Below, piece after piece: positions 49,123-59,870 of a stretch of 64,000 nt of DNA. The notes beneath the pieces are model-generated. The model worked only from the letters and a program-made list of their open reading frames with translations, had not been told where the DNA came from and made no database searches. The position numbers and the translations under genes are program-made. The DNA is from Gallionella sp. (GTDB lineage: Bacteria > Pseudomonadota > Gammaproteobacteria > Burkholderiales > Gallionellaceae). Each line of letters begins with the position of its first letter. Position 1 is the stretch's first letter. The stretch covers positions 1-64,000 of the forward strand of contig JAHFRA010000003.1 in NCBI GenBank assembly GCA_023259035.1. The letters run 5' to 3'.

Positions 49123-50430
49123 CTACAGCCGCCACAGCTTGTATCCGGCCGCCTCTATTGCAACAGCATCGTGGGCTGACTTCACATCCACAAATACGCC
49201 GCCCGGTTTGAGTTTTGCCAACAGGCCGGTTTGCGGCATTGCCGAATATTCCTTGTGTGACACTGCCGCAACCATCGCGTCTGCCTCGGGCAAATCGTTC
49301 CACGCCACCAGTGGAATACCGTATTCATGCGCGGCGTTCTGCTGGTCAGCAACCGGGTCATGCACCGACACAGCGCAACCGAAATCCTGCAATTCACGCA
49401 CCAGATCGGCCACTTTCGAGTTGCGCAAATCGGGGTAATTTTCCTTGAAGGTGATCCCCAGCACAATGACTTTTGCAGCCTTGACCGGGCCACCTGCGCG
49501 GATCAACTGTTTGACCGTCTGCTGGGCGACAAACGCAGCCATGCCGTCGTTGATGCGGCGACCGGCGAGGATGACATCCGGGTGGTAGCCCAGCATTTCC
49601 GCCTTGTAGGTCAGGTAGTACGGGTCAACGCCGATGCAATGCCCGCCAACCAGTCCGGGGCGGAAAGGCAGAAAATTCCACTTGGTTCCTGCCGCTTCCA
49701 GAACTTCCAGAGTGTCAATTTTCAAGCGGTTAAAAATGACCGCCAACTCGTTCATCAGCGCAATGTTCAGATCACGCTGGGTGTTCTCGATCACCTTGGC
49801 CGCCTCGGCTACCTTGATGGAGCTGACCCGATGCACGCCGGCGGTGATGATGCTTTCGTATAACGCCGCGACCTTGTCCAGCGTCGCCGCATCATCGCCA
49901 GACACGACCTTGATGATTTTGGTGACCGTTCTTTCCTTGTCGCCCGGATTGATGCGCTCCGGCGAATAACCGACGTGGAAATCTTCCATCCATTTCAATC
50001 CCGATTCGCGTTCCAGCACCGGGATGCAAACCTCCTCGGTCGCTCCCGGATATACCGTCGATTCATAAACCACTATCGCGCCGCGCTTCAGATGTTTTCC
50101 CACGGCTGCGGAAGAAGAAATCAAAGGGGATAAATCGGGCTGGTGTGCTTCATCCACCGGTGTCGGGACAGCCACAATAACGTAATCCGCTTTGGCAAGA
50201 TGCGACGCATCGCAGGTGAAAAACAGCCGGTTCGCGGCTCGCAGGGCATCAGCGGAAACATCCCCGGTCGGATCGCGCAAATCGCGGTAATTTGCTATTT
50301 TGTTTTCGGACAGATCATAGCCGATGGTTTCAAATTGCCTGCCAAACTCAACCGCCAGCGGCAGCCCCACATAACCAAGCCCGACAACGGCAATAATCTT
50401 TTGATCCACAATGCTCCCCTTTACGGTCAT
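49123..50430 (-). CDS. Nucleotide-sugar dehydrogenase (TviB/VipA, UDP-GlcNAc/GalNAc dehydrogenase type)
   Basis: IAVVGLGYVGLPLAVEFG...FRPGLVGGHCIGVDPYYLTYKAEMLGYHPDVILAGRRINDGM. Confidence 0.92.
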   Translation of the reverse strand: MTVKGSIVDQKIIAVVGLGYVGLPLAVEFGRQFETIGYDLSENKIANYRDLRDPTGDVSADALRAANRLFFTCDASHLAKADYVIVAVPTPVDEAHQPDLSPLISSSAAVGKHLKRGAIVVYESTVYPGATEEVCIPVLERESGLKWMEDFHVGYSPERINPGDKERTVTKIIKVVSGDDAATLDKVAALYESIITAGVHRVSSIKVAEAAKVIENTQRDLNIALMNELAVIFNRLKIDTLEVLEAAGTKWNFLPFRPGLVGGHCIGVDPYYLTYKAEMLGYHPDVILAGRRINDGMAAFVAQQTVKQLIRAGGPVKAAKVIVLGITFKENYPDLRNSKVADLVRELQDFGCAVSVHDPVADQQNAAHEYGIPLVAWNDLPEADAMVAAVSHKEYSAMPQTGLLAKLKPGGVFVDVKSAHDAVAIEAAGYKLWRL

Positions 50431-51860
50431 TTCTTGCTCGCATCCACCATTTCGTGCAACTCGCGCAACTCGCTTTCTATTGTGGAGAGCTGGTAAAAAC
50501 TTCCACCCGCCCGCTTTGCCAATTCGAGTTGCTCGATAGCTCCGTGTAAGTTTCCCATCCAGGCGTAGCCGTAGGCTTGCGCCAGATGCTGCTCGAAGCG
50601 CTTTTCCAGCATGGCGTAGCTGCGGGCCTGCAAGTTGTATAAGGTGGCGTCGCTGGGGTGGCGGGTGATTTGTTCGGTGAGCAGTTTGACGGCGATTGCT
50701 GCCTGATTATTTTGTAGCAGCAGGTCGGCATAGTCATAAATCAAAGCGCGATATTGCGGGAAGTTTTGTGCGGCGGCGTGATAGAACGCCAGCGTATCAG
50801 CATTATTATTTGTGGCGCGTTTCACTTGCCCGGTGAGGGTTTCTATCATCGGATTATTGCTGGCCGCAGGGTTGCTTTGAACCTGCGTGCGCAATATTGC
50901 CAGCTCTTGAGCGGCGCGGCCAACCTCTTTGTTACGCAGCAGCGCGCCCACCAGCCCATAGCGTTGCACAACCGGGCTGCCGTGTTTTTGCGTGCTTAAC
51001 GCGTCGCTGAAATAAGCGATGGCGTCCGGCGTAGTTTTTTGCGCCGCGATAAGTTTGGTGCGCACCAGTTGGAAATTCAGGCTGTCGGGAGTCAGGCGAT
51101 AGGGTTGTTTCTGTACACGGTTTTCAATATCGGCGATGCGTTCGCTGGTGATCGGGTGGGTGCGCAAATAACCCGGCATGTTTCCTTCCAGCAGACGCGT
51201 GGCCTTCTGCAAACGGTCCAGGAACTCCGGCATCGCGTGAACGTTGAAACCGGATTTCTGCAAAATTTCCAGGCCGATCCGATCCGCCTCTTGCTCATGC
51301 GCTCGCGTGAAATTCAGTTGCCGCTGTATGGAGCCCGCCTGCATCCCGACAATGGCCGCCTGCGACGCTTGCGGGTTGCTGCGCGCGGCGAGTATGGCGA
51401 TGGCGATGGCGGCCATCGAGGCCAGGCCGTCGCCTTGCTGCCCGGCTATCATCTGCGCCGTGTGGTGTTGCGTGACGTGGGCGATTTCGTGGCTGAGCAC
51501 GGAGGCCAATTCCGATTCACTTTGCGTGGTAAGCAGTAGCCCGGCATTGACCCCGATGAACCCTCCCGGCATGGCAAAGGCGTTGATGTTGTAGTCATCG
51601 AGGGCAAAAAACTCGAAGCCGAGTGCGGGTTCTGCGCTGTTCTCAACCAGTTTGTAGCCGAGCTGATTGAGGTAATCGTTGACTTCGGCATCATCGAGAA
51701 ATTGTTTGCCGGCGCGAATTTGCAACATGCTCTGTTGGCCGATCTGACGCTCTTGCACCGGGGTGAGCACGGCCTGCGAAACATCGCCCAAATCCGGCAA
51801 CCCCTCGCTCACCGCATATGGTGAAAAGCACAGCAGCAGTAACACGGTCAATTTTTTCAT
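50427..51860 (-). CDS. M48 family metalloprotease with TPR-like C-terminus (BepA-like)
   Basis: VLSHEIAHVTQHH (HExxH), signal peptide, downstream helical repeats. Confidence 0.92.
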   Translation of the reverse strand: MKKLTVLLLLCFSPYAVSEGLPDLGDVSQAVLTPVQERQIGQQSMLQIRAGKQFLDDAEVNDYLNQLGYKLVENSAEPALGFEFFALDDYNINAFAMPGGFIGVNAGLLLTTQSESELASVLSHEIAHVTQHHTAQMIAGQQGDGLASMAAIAIAILAARSNPQASQAAIVGMQAGSIQRQLNFTRAHEQEADRIGLEILQKSGFNVHAMPEFLDRLQKATRLLEGNMPGYLRTHPITSERIADIENRVQKQPYRLTPDSLNFQLVRTKLIAAQKTTPDAIAYFSDALSTQKHGSPVVQRYGLVGALLRNKEVGRAAQELAILRTQVQSNPAASNNPMIETLTGQVKRATNNNADTLAFYHAAAQNFPQYRALIYDYADLLLQNNQAAIAVKLLTEQITRHPSDATLYNLQARSYAMLEKRFEQHLAQAYGYAWMGNLHGAIEQLELAKRAGGSFYQLSTIESELRELHEMVDASKK

Positions 51861-51982
51861 GATCGCTATGATAGTTGCTTTCTCTTCCGGTTCACATTTT
51901 TCAAAGGACAAACTTTGTAGCAAAGTGTTTCAGGGTGGACAGTGCAGCGCAAAGTGCTCAGAATTGCGCCGTTCCTGACAAT

Positions 51983-53290
51983 ATGGATCAAATGGACAAA
52001 ATCGGCAAATACGAGATCATGCGCGAACTCGGCACTGGGGCAACCAGTACCGTGTATTTGGCCATCGACACATTCAGCAAACAGCAGGTTGCCATCAAGC
52101 TATTCGACCTGAAATATTTACGCGATGCCAATCAAGCCAAAGTTTATCGCAAGCTATTGATGACTGAAGCCTCGCTGGCGGGGAAATTATCCCATCCGCA
52201 TATTGTGAAAATTCTTGATGCCGTGATGGATGGCGACGTCAATTACATGGTGATGGAATATGTCGAGGGCAGCACGCTTGAACAATATGCCGAGGTGGAT
52301 AATCTGCTGCCGATCAGCACCATTGCGGAAATAACCTACAAGTGTTGCAAGGCCCTCGAATACGCTCAGTATCAGGGCGTGATCCATCGCGATATCAAAC
52401 CGGCCAACATTTTGCTGCAAGGCGAAACCAATATCAAGATCTCCGATTTTGGCTCTGCCGCGATTCAGAACCAGCAGACTACGCAGGTCAGCGGCGTGGG
52501 TTCGCCCGCCTATATGTCGCCGGAACAAGTCAAGGAATTACCGCTTACTCATCAAACGGATATTTATTCGCTGGGTGTGGTGATGTACAAATTGCTCACC
52601 GGCAAACTGCCGTTTGACGCGAGCAATAACTTCAGCATGATTTATCACATTCTCAACATCGATCCGCCTCCTCCCAGCGCGTTTCGCCCCGAAACACCGC
52701 CGGAGCTGGATACCATCGTACGCCGCGCAATGGAGAAAGACACCGCGAAACGCTATCACACCTGGGATGAATTCTCACGCGATCTGGTAAGATTTTTCAG
52801 TCACGTAGCGCCGGCCCAGAACGAGATCTTTGACACTAAAAAGTTCGATACTTTGCGCGGTTTGTCATTCTTCAAAAATTTTAGCGATGTCGAATTGTGG
52901 GAAGTGCTGCGCATCAGTGAATGGCGCAAAATCCCGGAATCGACCTGTATTTTGCGTGACGGCGAAAGCGGGCGCACTTTTTACATTCTGGCGCAAGGCA
53001 CGGTGCGCGTGGTCAAGCAGGGCAGGCTGTTGAGTCTGCTGCATCACGGCGATTGTTTTGGTGAAATGGCGCACCTCTCGGAGCACGACTTCAAACGCAG
53101 TACCGACGTGATCGCCAAGAATGATGTGATACTGATCGAAATCAACCCCGAAGTATTGGTGCGCGCTACGACCGGGTGCCGCTTCCAGTTTGGCGATGCA
53201 TTTTTACGCATGCTGGTGAAACGTTTGTCGATGGCAAATACCCGCATCTCACACTTGCTGGCAGATCAAAATCAAACAGAAAAGGAATGA
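51983..53290 (+). CDS. Serine/threonine protein kinase with C-terminal cyclic-nucleotide-binding domain
   Basis: IGKYEIMRELGTGATSTVYLAID...GVIHRDIKPANILL...KISDFGSA; then RDGESGRTFYILAQGTVRVVKQGRLLSLLHHGDCFGEMAHLSEHDFKRSTDVIA. Confidence 0.92.
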   Translation: MDQMDKIGKYEIMRELGTGATSTVYLAIDTFSKQQVAIKLFDLKYLRDANQAKVYRKLLMTEASLAGKLSHPHIVKILDAVMDGDVNYMVMEYVEGSTLEQYAEVDNLLPISTIAEITYKCCKALEYAQYQGVIHRDIKPANILLQGETNIKISDFGSAAIQNQQTTQVSGVGSPAYMSPEQVKELPLTHQTDIYSLGVVMYKLLTGKLPFDASNNFSMIYHILNIDPPPPSAFRPETPPELDTIVRRAMEKDTAKRYHTWDEFSRDLVRFFSHVAPAQNEIFDTKKFDTLRGLSFFKNFSDVELWEVLRISEWRKIPESTCILRDGESGRTFYILAQGTVRVVKQGRLLSLLHHGDCFGEMAHLSEHDFKRSTDVIAKNDVILIEINPEVLVRATTGCRFQFGDAFLRMLVKRLSMANTRISHLLADQNQTEKE

Positions 53291-53354
53291 GGAAACCTCT
53301 AAAAATCCGTCAGGTCGAACTACGTCACCCGGACTTGATCCGGAACCTCGCATT

Positions 53355-53389
53355 CTCATCGTTCCCATGCTCCGCGTGGGAACGATGAG
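53355..53389. repeat. Near-perfect palindrome between convergent genes (REP-like, possibly bidirectional terminator)
   Basis: CTCATCGTTCCCATGCTCCGCGTGGGAACGATGAG; 15-nt arms with one mismatch. Confidence 0.8.
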
Positions 53390-53397
53390 GCGTGGAC

Positions 53398-56361
53398 TTA
53401 TGAGCAATTCAACCTACCGCGCTGGGTTTGCAGTTGCACCAGCGTTGCGCTGAACTCGTCCATGCGCTTGCGCTCCTGCCCCACCACCGCCGCCGGAGCA
53501 CGGTCTACAAAGCTGCTGTTTGACAGCTTGCCTTGCGTCTTGGCGATTTCGCCTTGCAGGCGCGCGATTTCCTTGTCCAGCCGTTCACGCTCTGCCGCAA
53601 CATCGATCTCCACCTTCAGCATCAGCTTGAAATTGCCGACAACGGCGATAGCCGCATCGCCGTCCGGTAACTCGGCAACGATCTGCACTTCGCTGAGCTT
53701 GGCGAGGCTGCTGATATAGGGAGATAACGTCTTGAGTGCGGCGGCATCGCCCGCCGCGATCAGCGGTACGCGTTGCGCCGGAGAAAGATTCATCTCGCTG
53801 CGCAGCCTGCGGCAGGCGTTGATGATTTCCTGCAACAGCGCGACCTGCACCATCGCGGCTTTGTCGATCTTGGTTGCGTCCGACTTTGGATAGGCTTGCA
53901 GCATAATGCTGTCGCCAGTTCTGCCAGCTAACGGCGCAACCGATTGCCACAGCTCTTCGGTGATAAACGGGATGATCGGGTGCGCCAGTCGCAAGATGGT
54001 TTCCAGGACACGCACCAGAGTGCGCCGTGTGGCGCGCTGTTGCGCCGGATTGCCGGTGGCGATCTGCACCTTGGCGAGTTCCACATACCAGTCGCAGTAA
54101 GTGTTCCACACCAGCTCGTACACCGTGCGCGCGGCCATGTCGAACCGATAATCGGCAAAGTGCGTAGCCATCTCCGTTTCGGCTTGTTGCAGCACGCCGA
54201 TGACCCAATGATCGGCGGCGGAAAATTCCAGCGGCAGCGATTCATCCAAACCGACATCCTGCCCGTCGCAATTCATCAGCATGAAGCGCGTGGCGTTCCA
54301 CAGCTTGTTGCAGAAGTTGCGGTAGCCCTCGCAGCGCTGCATGTCGAATTTGATGTCGCGTCCGGGCGAGGCCAGCGAGGCGAAGGTGAAGCGCAACGCA
54401 TCGGTGCCGAACGCCGGGATGCCTTCCGGGAATTCTTTGCGGGTGCGTTTCTCGATCTGTTCCGCTTGCTTCGGGTTCATCAACCCGGTGGTGCGTTTTT
54501 TCACCAGCTCTTCGATGCCGATGCCGTCGACCAGATCGATCGGGTCGAGCACGTTGCCCTTGGACTTGGACATCTTCTGCCCTTCCGCGTCGCGGATCAG
54601 CCCATGCACGTACACGTCCTTGAACGGAATTTTTCCGGTGATGTGTTTGGTCATCATCACCATGCGCGCCACCCAGAAGAAAATGATGTCGAAGCCGGTG
54701 ACCAGCACCGAGGACGGCAAATATTTTTGCACGAAGGCGTTCTGCTCTTGGAAGGATTTTCCTTCATCCCAGTCCAGCGTGGAAAACGGCCACAGCGCGG
54801 ACGAGAACCATGTGTCGAGCACATCGTTGTCGCGCTTCAGCTTTCCAGTGTAACCATCTGCTTTGGCCAAAGCGTAGGCTTCTTCCTCGCTATGTGCGAC
54901 ATAGGGCACTTGTTCCGCAGTAAATTCTGCTGGAAACCACGCCGGAATCTGATGCCCCCACCACAGTTGCCGCGAGATGCACCAGTCTTGGATGTTGTTC
55001 AGCCACTGGTTGTAGGTGTTCACCCAGTTTCCTGGATGAAATTTGATCTCGCCGGATGCGACACATTCCAACGCCTGTTCGGTGATGCTCTTGCCGCCAT
55101 CACCGGGCTTGCTCATTGCGACGAACCACTGGTCGGTGAGCATCGGCTCGATCACCACGCCAGTGCGGTCGCCGCGTGGCACTTTGAGTTTGTGTTTCTC
55201 AACTTTTTCGAGCAGCTTCGCTTCTTCGAGGTCGGCGACGATTTTTTTTCGTGCGTCGAAACGATCAAGATTGCTATAAGCGGCAGGAAGAAGGAATTGA
55301 TGAACGATGAACGTGTTCATGTACACGCCGTCATGGTAGTTTTCTTCACCCTGTGTCAGGACTGAATATGAGCCATCGGATTCAAATGGAAGCGCGAAAC
55401 TCGAACCTGGAACCATAATGAGTTCCGCGAACTTTCGAATTCGTCCATCAAGTTCCAAAATGTTTGCCAAAGCTAGTTTATGCCGCTGTCCAACCGCATA
55501 GTCGTTAAAGTCGTGCGCGGGCGTGACCTTCACCAAGCCGGTGCCAAATTCCTTGTCCACATAATCGTCGGCGATGATCGGGATGTCGCGCTCGCACAGC
55601 GGCAATCTCACCTTCTTGCCGATCAGATGTTTGTAGCGTTCATCTTCGGGGTGAACCATCACCGCCACGTCGCCGAGCATGGTTTCCGGGCGGGTGGTGG
55701 CGACGGTCAGATAAGTCAATCCACGCACGGTATCCGGCTCGGCGAGCGGATAGCGGATGTGCCACATGAAGCCGTCTTCCTCTTCTTGCACCACTTCCAG
55801 ATCGGATACGGCGGTATGCAGTTTCGGATCCCAATTCACCAGCCGCTTGCCGCGATAGATCAAGCCTTCGTTGTACAGGCGCACAAAAGTTTCGGTGACC
55901 GAGCGCGACAGCCCTTCGTCCATCGTGAAGCGTTCGCGCGACCAGTCCGGCGAAGTGCCGAGACGGCGCATCTGACGCGTGATGGTGTCGCCGGAAAATT
56001 TCTTCCACTCCCAGACTTTCTCGATAAATTTCTCACGACCCAAGTCATGGCGCGAAATTTTCTGTGCATCCAATTGGCGTTCCACAACGATTTGCGTGGC
56101 GATGCCCGCGTGGTCGGTGCCCGGTTGCCACAGCGTGTTGTCGCCGCGCATACGGTGATAGCGGGTCAGCGCATCCATCAAGGTCTGGTTGAAACCATGC
56201 CCCATGTGCAGCGTGCCGGTGACATTGGGCGGCGGCAGTTGGATACAGAAGTTGCCGGTTTTATTCGGGTCGAGTCCGGCCTCAAAATAGCCGGATCGCT
56301 CCCACTGGGGATACCAGCGCGCTTCGATGTCTTTCGGGTCAAAACTTTTGGCGAGTTCCAT
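53398..56361 (-). CDS. valS: Valine--tRNA ligase
   Basis: HIGH-type [43 protein letters not shown]. Confidence 0.98.
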   Translation of the reverse strand: MELAKSFDPKDIEARWYPQWERSGYFEAGLDPNKTGNFCIQLPPPNVTGTLHMGHGFNQTLMDALTRYHRMRGDNTLWQPGTDHAGIATQIVVERQLDAQKISRHDLGREKFIEKVWEWKKFSGDTITRQMRRLGTSPDWSRERFTMDEGLSRSVTETFVRLYNEGLIYRGKRLVNWDPKLHTAVSDLEVVQEEEDGFMWHIRYPLAEPDTVRGLTYLTVATTRPETMLGDVAVMVHPEDERYKHLIGKKVRLPLCERDIPIIADDYVDKEFGTGLVKVTPAHDFNDYAVGQRHKLALANILELDGRIRKFAELIMVPGSSFALPFESDGSYSVLTQGEENYHDGVYMNTFIVHQFLLPAAYSNLDRFDARKKIVADLEEAKLLEKVEKHKLKVPRGDRTGVVIEPMLTDQWFVAMSKPGDGGKSITEQALECVASGEIKFHPGNWVNTYNQWLNNIQDWCISRQLWWGHQIPAWFPAEFTAEQVPYVAHSEEEAYALAKADGYTGKLKRDNDVLDTWFSSALWPFSTLDWDEGKSFQEQNAFVQKYLPSSVLVTGFDIIFFWVARMVMMTKHITGKIPFKDVYVHGLIRDAEGQKMSKSKGNVLDPIDLVDGIGIEELVKKRTTGLMNPKQAEQIEKRTRKEFPEGIPAFGTDALRFTFASLASPGRDIKFDMQRCEGYRNFCNKLWNATRFMLMNCDGQDVGLDESLPLEFSAADHWVIGVLQQAETEMATHFADYRFDMAARTVYELVWNTYCDWYVELAKVQIATGNPAQQRATRRTLVRVLETILRLAHPIIPFITEELWQSVAPLAGRTGDSIMLQAYPKSDATKIDKAAMVQVALLQEIINACRRLRSEMNLSPAQRVPLIAAGDAAALKTLSPYISSLAKLSEVQIVAELPDGDAAIAVVGNFKLMLKVEIDVAAERERLDKEIARLQGEIAKTQGKLSNSSFVDRAPAAVVGQERKRMDEFSATLVQLQTQRGRLNCS

Positions 56362-56424
56362 GTTCCTGGCTTTGCTGTTTTATTATGGGCGGTTCGATTG
56401 AAGGCACTGCGGAAAAGGGCGCGA

Positions 56425-56757
56425 TTATAGCCCGGGATGCGAATTTAGCGCGTTGCGCAGCAGTTCAGGCAGCTCGGCTTTGAGTTCATTGACCGCTTGC
56501 TCAACGGCCTGTCGCTGCAAGTGTTCGAGGTGATGGTTAAGTTTTTGCATGAATACGATTTCGAGATGCGTTTCGAGCCGTTGCAGCACCTGTCGCAGGT
56601 CCGTTTCATTTAACGCGGTTGGTCGTGCGGCATGCTGTATATTTTCGACAACTTCGGTGAGCATGGGCAATTCGTCGGACAGCTCATCGCCGACTACACG
56701 GGTCAACACGGGCAGGTTCTCTGGCAGCTCGCTGCCGCGTTGTCCGATAGCAGTCAT
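56425..56757 (-). CDS. Hypothetical protein
   Basis: 110-aa ORF between holC and valS, overlaps the holC stop by 4 nt; helical C-terminus. Confidence 0.6.
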   Translation of the reverse strand: MTAIGQRGSELPENLPVLTRVVGDELSDELPMLTEVVENIQHAARPTALNETDLRQVLQRLETHLEIVFMQKLNHHLEHLQRQAVEQAVNELKAELPELLRNALNSHPGL

Positions 56758-57179
56758 GGCGCTTTGGATAGATCAACATGGCTCAGCTCATAGCCGCGAT
56801 CACGATAGAACTTGAAACGTGCGCGTCCCAGACGGCTGTCCTCGGCATCGTGGCTGATGATTTCGATGACGCGTTCAAAGCGGCTGAAGAACGATACGCA
56901 TTCGTTATGCAAACTGATCAGCAGGCCGTAATGGGGAAACCTGTCATTACCGCCGTTCAACACCACAGGCCACTGCTCCGCCTGCTCGGCATCGCTACGG
57001 CAATGCGGAATGAAGGCGGTGGCGGGAAAATGCCAGAGCAGCTTGTCCAGCGCGTCAGTGGTTGCCGCATCGGCCGTGCTGAGTATCACGCGCACGCCGT
57101 TCTGCATCGCCTTGTGGCTCAACTGGCAGGCGGTGCGCAGCTTGTCGGTCGAGCCGGTGTAGAAATCAATTTTCGTCAT
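56754..57179 (-). CDS. holC: DNA polymerase III subunit chi
   Basis: MTKIDFYTGSTDKLRTACQLSHKAMQNGVRVILSTADAATTDALDKLLWHFPATAFIPHC; pepA-holC-valS order. Confidence 0.94.
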   Translation of the reverse strand: MTKIDFYTGSTDKLRTACQLSHKAMQNGVRVILSTADAATTDALDKLLWHFPATAFIPHCRSDAEQAEQWPVVLNGGNDRFPHYGLLISLHNECVSFFSRFERVIEIISHDAEDSRLGRARFKFYRDRGYELSHVDLSKAP

Positions 57180-58669
57180 TGTTTTACAGACTGTGCGCGC
57201 TGAATCAGGTACTGGGTAAGCAACGGCACCGGGCGCCCGGTCGCGCCCTTGTCCTTGCCGGATTTCCACGCGGTGCCTGCGATATCCAGATGCGCCCAGC
57301 GGTAGTCCTTGGTGAAGCGCGACAGGAAGCAGGCGGCAGTGATGGTTCCGCCGGCGCGTCCGCCGATGTTCTGCATGTCGGCAAAGTTGCTGTCCAGCAG
57401 CGATTGGTAATCTTCCCACAGCGGCAATTGCCAGGCGCGGTCATGCGCATGATCGCCAGCCTCCAGCAGTTCCTTGGCAAGCTTATCTTCATTGCTGAGC
57501 AGACCGGTGGCGACATGGCCCAAGGCGATCACGCAGGCGCCGGTGAGTGTGGCAATGTCGATCACCGTGTCCGGCTCGAAGCGCGCGGCATAGGTCAGCG
57601 CGTCGCACAAAATCAGGCGGCCTTCGGCATCGGTGTTGAGAATTTCGATGGTCTGGCCGGACATGCTCTTGACGATGTCGCCGGGCTTGCTGGCCGAACC
57701 GCCGGGCATGTTTTCGCAACTCGGGATCACCGCGACCACGTTCAGTTTCAGGCCCATCTCGGCGATTGCCTGCATCGTACCGAGCACACTGGCCGCGCCG
57801 CACATGTCATATTTCATCTCATCCATCTCCGCGCCGGGCTTGAGCGAGATGCCGCCGGAGTCGAAGGTAATTCCTTTGCCAACCAGTACCACGGGTTTCT
57901 GCTTCTTGTCGCCACCGTGATATTCCAGCGTAATCAGTTTGGCAGGCTGGTGGCTGCCGCGTGTGACCGACAACAAGGAGTGCATGCCCAGCTTCTGCAT
58001 GTCCTTCTCTTCCAGCACCGCCACCTTGAGTTTGTGTTTTTTGGCGATGGCCTTGGCTTGATCGGCGAGATAGGTCGGTGTGCAGATGTTGCCCGGCAGG
58101 TTGCCCAGGTCCTTGGTCAGCTTCATGCCGTGCACGACCGCAACAGCCTGGTCGAGCGCTTGTTGTGCGGCAACGCTTGGCTTGCCGGCGCAGCCCAGCA
58201 AAATCTTGCGCAGTGCCGGTGCGTCGGCGGGCTTGCTCTTGAGCTGGTCGCAGCGGTAATCGGATTCGGCAGCAGCCATAACAGTCTGCTTGATCTTCCA
58301 CGCTTCATCGCGACCCTTGACGGCGAAGTCAATGAGATACAGTGCGGCATCTTTGCTGGCGGTTTTTTGCAGTGCGCCAAAGATGGCGCGTAGCGCGTCG
58401 AGAAATGGCTTGGCGGTAAATTCGGCAGCTTTGCCAAGCCCGACCAGCAATATTCGTTCGGCGGCGATATTTTCGACATGGTGGAGCATCAAAGTGCTGC
58501 CGGGCTTACCGTCCATATCGCCGCGCGCGATGAAGTCGCTCAATCGATGCCCGGTCGCCTTATCCAACTGTTGCCCCGCAGTCGAAAGCTTGCCGCCCTC
58601 ATGCACGCCTACTATCACACATCCACTGCGCTGCTTCTCCGGACCGCTTTGTTTTATGCTAAATTCCAC
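57176..58669 (-). CDS. pepA: Leucyl aminopeptidase
   Basis: VGKGITFDSGGISLKPGAEMDEMKYDMCGAASVLG; NTDAEGRLILCDAL. Confidence 0.97.
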   Translation of the reverse strand: MEFSIKQSGPEKQRSGCVIVGVHEGGKLSTAGQQLDKATGHRLSDFIARGDMDGKPGSTLMLHHVENIAAERILLVGLGKAAEFTAKPFLDALRAIFGALQKTASKDAALYLIDFAVKGRDEAWKIKQTVMAAAESDYRCDQLKSKPADAPALRKILLGCAGKPSVAAQQALDQAVAVVHGMKLTKDLGNLPGNICTPTYLADQAKAIAKKHKLKVAVLEEKDMQKLGMHSLLSVTRGSHQPAKLITLEYHGGDKKQKPVVLVGKGITFDSGGISLKPGAEMDEMKYDMCGAASVLGTMQAIAEMGLKLNVVAVIPSCENMPGGSASKPGDIVKSMSGQTIEILNTDAEGRLILCDALTYAARFEPDTVIDIATLTGACVIALGHVATGLLSNEDKLAKELLEAGDHAHDRAWQLPLWEDYQSLLDSNFADMQNIGGRAGGTITAACFLSRFTKDYRWAHLDIAGTAWKSGKDKGATGRPVPLLTQYLIQRAQSVKQ

Positions 58670-58706
58670 GCACTGCTCCTTTAAATATAGAAAAACCCGC
58701 TTCTCA

Positions 58707-59870
58707 ATGCCCGATTATCCGCAAACTCACCGCATAAAGTCAAAACCGATACGCTTTGGGCTTTTTCATCGCTCGCTGGTAAGCGAATTTACCAGCAATG
58801 GGGTGCTGGTATTTGTGATTCTGCTTGGTATCGTGGTGATCAGCCAGTTGATACGCCTTCTGGGTGACGCCGTCAGCGGCAGAATTGCGGTGGACGGAGT
58901 GCTGGCCATGCTGGGTTTCAGCGCGATGAATTATCTGCCCGTGCTGCTTTCCATCAGCCTGTTTGTTTCCATCATACTCACTTTATCGCGTTGTTATCGC
59001 GACAGCGAGATGGTGGTGTGGCTTTGTTGCGGAGTCGGGTTGACGCGCTGGATACGTCCGATGATGTGGTACGCCCTGCCGGTGGTCGGAATGATCGCTT
59101 TGCTCAGCCTGGTGCTGTCACCGTGGGCGTTGCAGAAAGCCGATGAATTCAAGAACAAACTGGAAAGCCGCGATGATGTAGCTGCCGCCACACCGGGTAC
59201 ATTCCGCGAGTCCAAACTGGCGGATCGGGTGTATTTCATCGAGAATGCCAGCGCGGGCTCCAACAGTGTCAGTAATGTATTTGTGCAATCGGAGCAAAAC
59301 GGCAAACTTGGCACAATGGTGGCACAACAGGGGTTTCAGGAAACGTTGCCGAATGGAGATCGCTTTCTGGTGTTGCTTAATGGAACTCGTTACGAAGGCA
59401 TCCTCGGACAGCGCGACTACAACATAGTGGAATTTGAGCGCTATGCGATACGCATCGACAGTGCGCCAGTCAAGCAGGCCCGCCCTTGGGCGCGCACCAA
59501 GTCGACGCAAGAGTTGTGGCAAAACCGTACGCTGTGGAACCTCTCCGAGCTGGAGTGGCGGCTGGGGCTGCCGATCAGTGCGGCAATCCTTGCACTGTTG
59601 GCGATTCCGTTGAGCTACGTCAACCCGCGCGCCGGTCGTTCGCTCAATCTGGTTCTGGCGATTGTGTTGTATATGCTTTACAGCAACATGATCAGCGTGA
59701 CCAATACGTGGGTTGGGCAGGGCAAGCTGTCGCCAGGTATCGGGTTGTGGGGCATACATGCGCTGATGTTGACCATAGCGGCGCTGATGTTTTTTCGCCG
59801 CATGACATTGTTCTCGTTACGCGGTGTGTTGGCTAAACGACGCGCTCGTCCCGAAGTACCCGCGCCATGA
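58707..59870 (+). CDS. lptF: LPS export ABC transporter permease LptF
   Basis: FHRSLVSEFTSNGVLVFVILLGIVVISQLIRLLGDAVSGRI; divergent from pepA. Confidence 0.94.
   Translation: MPDYPQTHRIKSKPIRFGLFHRSLVSEFTSNGVLVFVILLGIVVISQLIRLLGDAVSGRIAVDGVLAMLGFSAMNYLPVLLSISLFVSIILTLSRCYRDSEMVVWLCCGVGLTRWIRPMMWYALPVVGMIALLSLVLSPWALQKADEFKNKLESRDDVAAATPGTFRESKLADRVYFIENASAGSNSVSNVFVQSEQNGKLGTMVAQQGFQETLPNGDRFLVLLNGTRYEGILGQRDYNIVEFERYAIRIDSAPVKQARPWARTKSTQELWQNRTLWNLSELEWRLGLPISAAILALLAIPLSYVNPRAGRSLNLVLAIVLYMLYSNMISVTNTWVGQGKLSPGIGLWGIHALMLTIAALMFFRRMTLFSLRGVLAKRRARPEVPAP

Noticed and set aside
53944-55365. 473-aa plus-strand ORF
   Set aside because: Antisense to valS, with no recognisable domain
55480-56430. 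316-aa plus-strand ORF
   Set aside because: Antisense to the valS 5' half
57179-58393. 404-aa plus-strand ORF
   Set aside because: Antisense to pepA; His/Gly/Arg-rich shadow ORF
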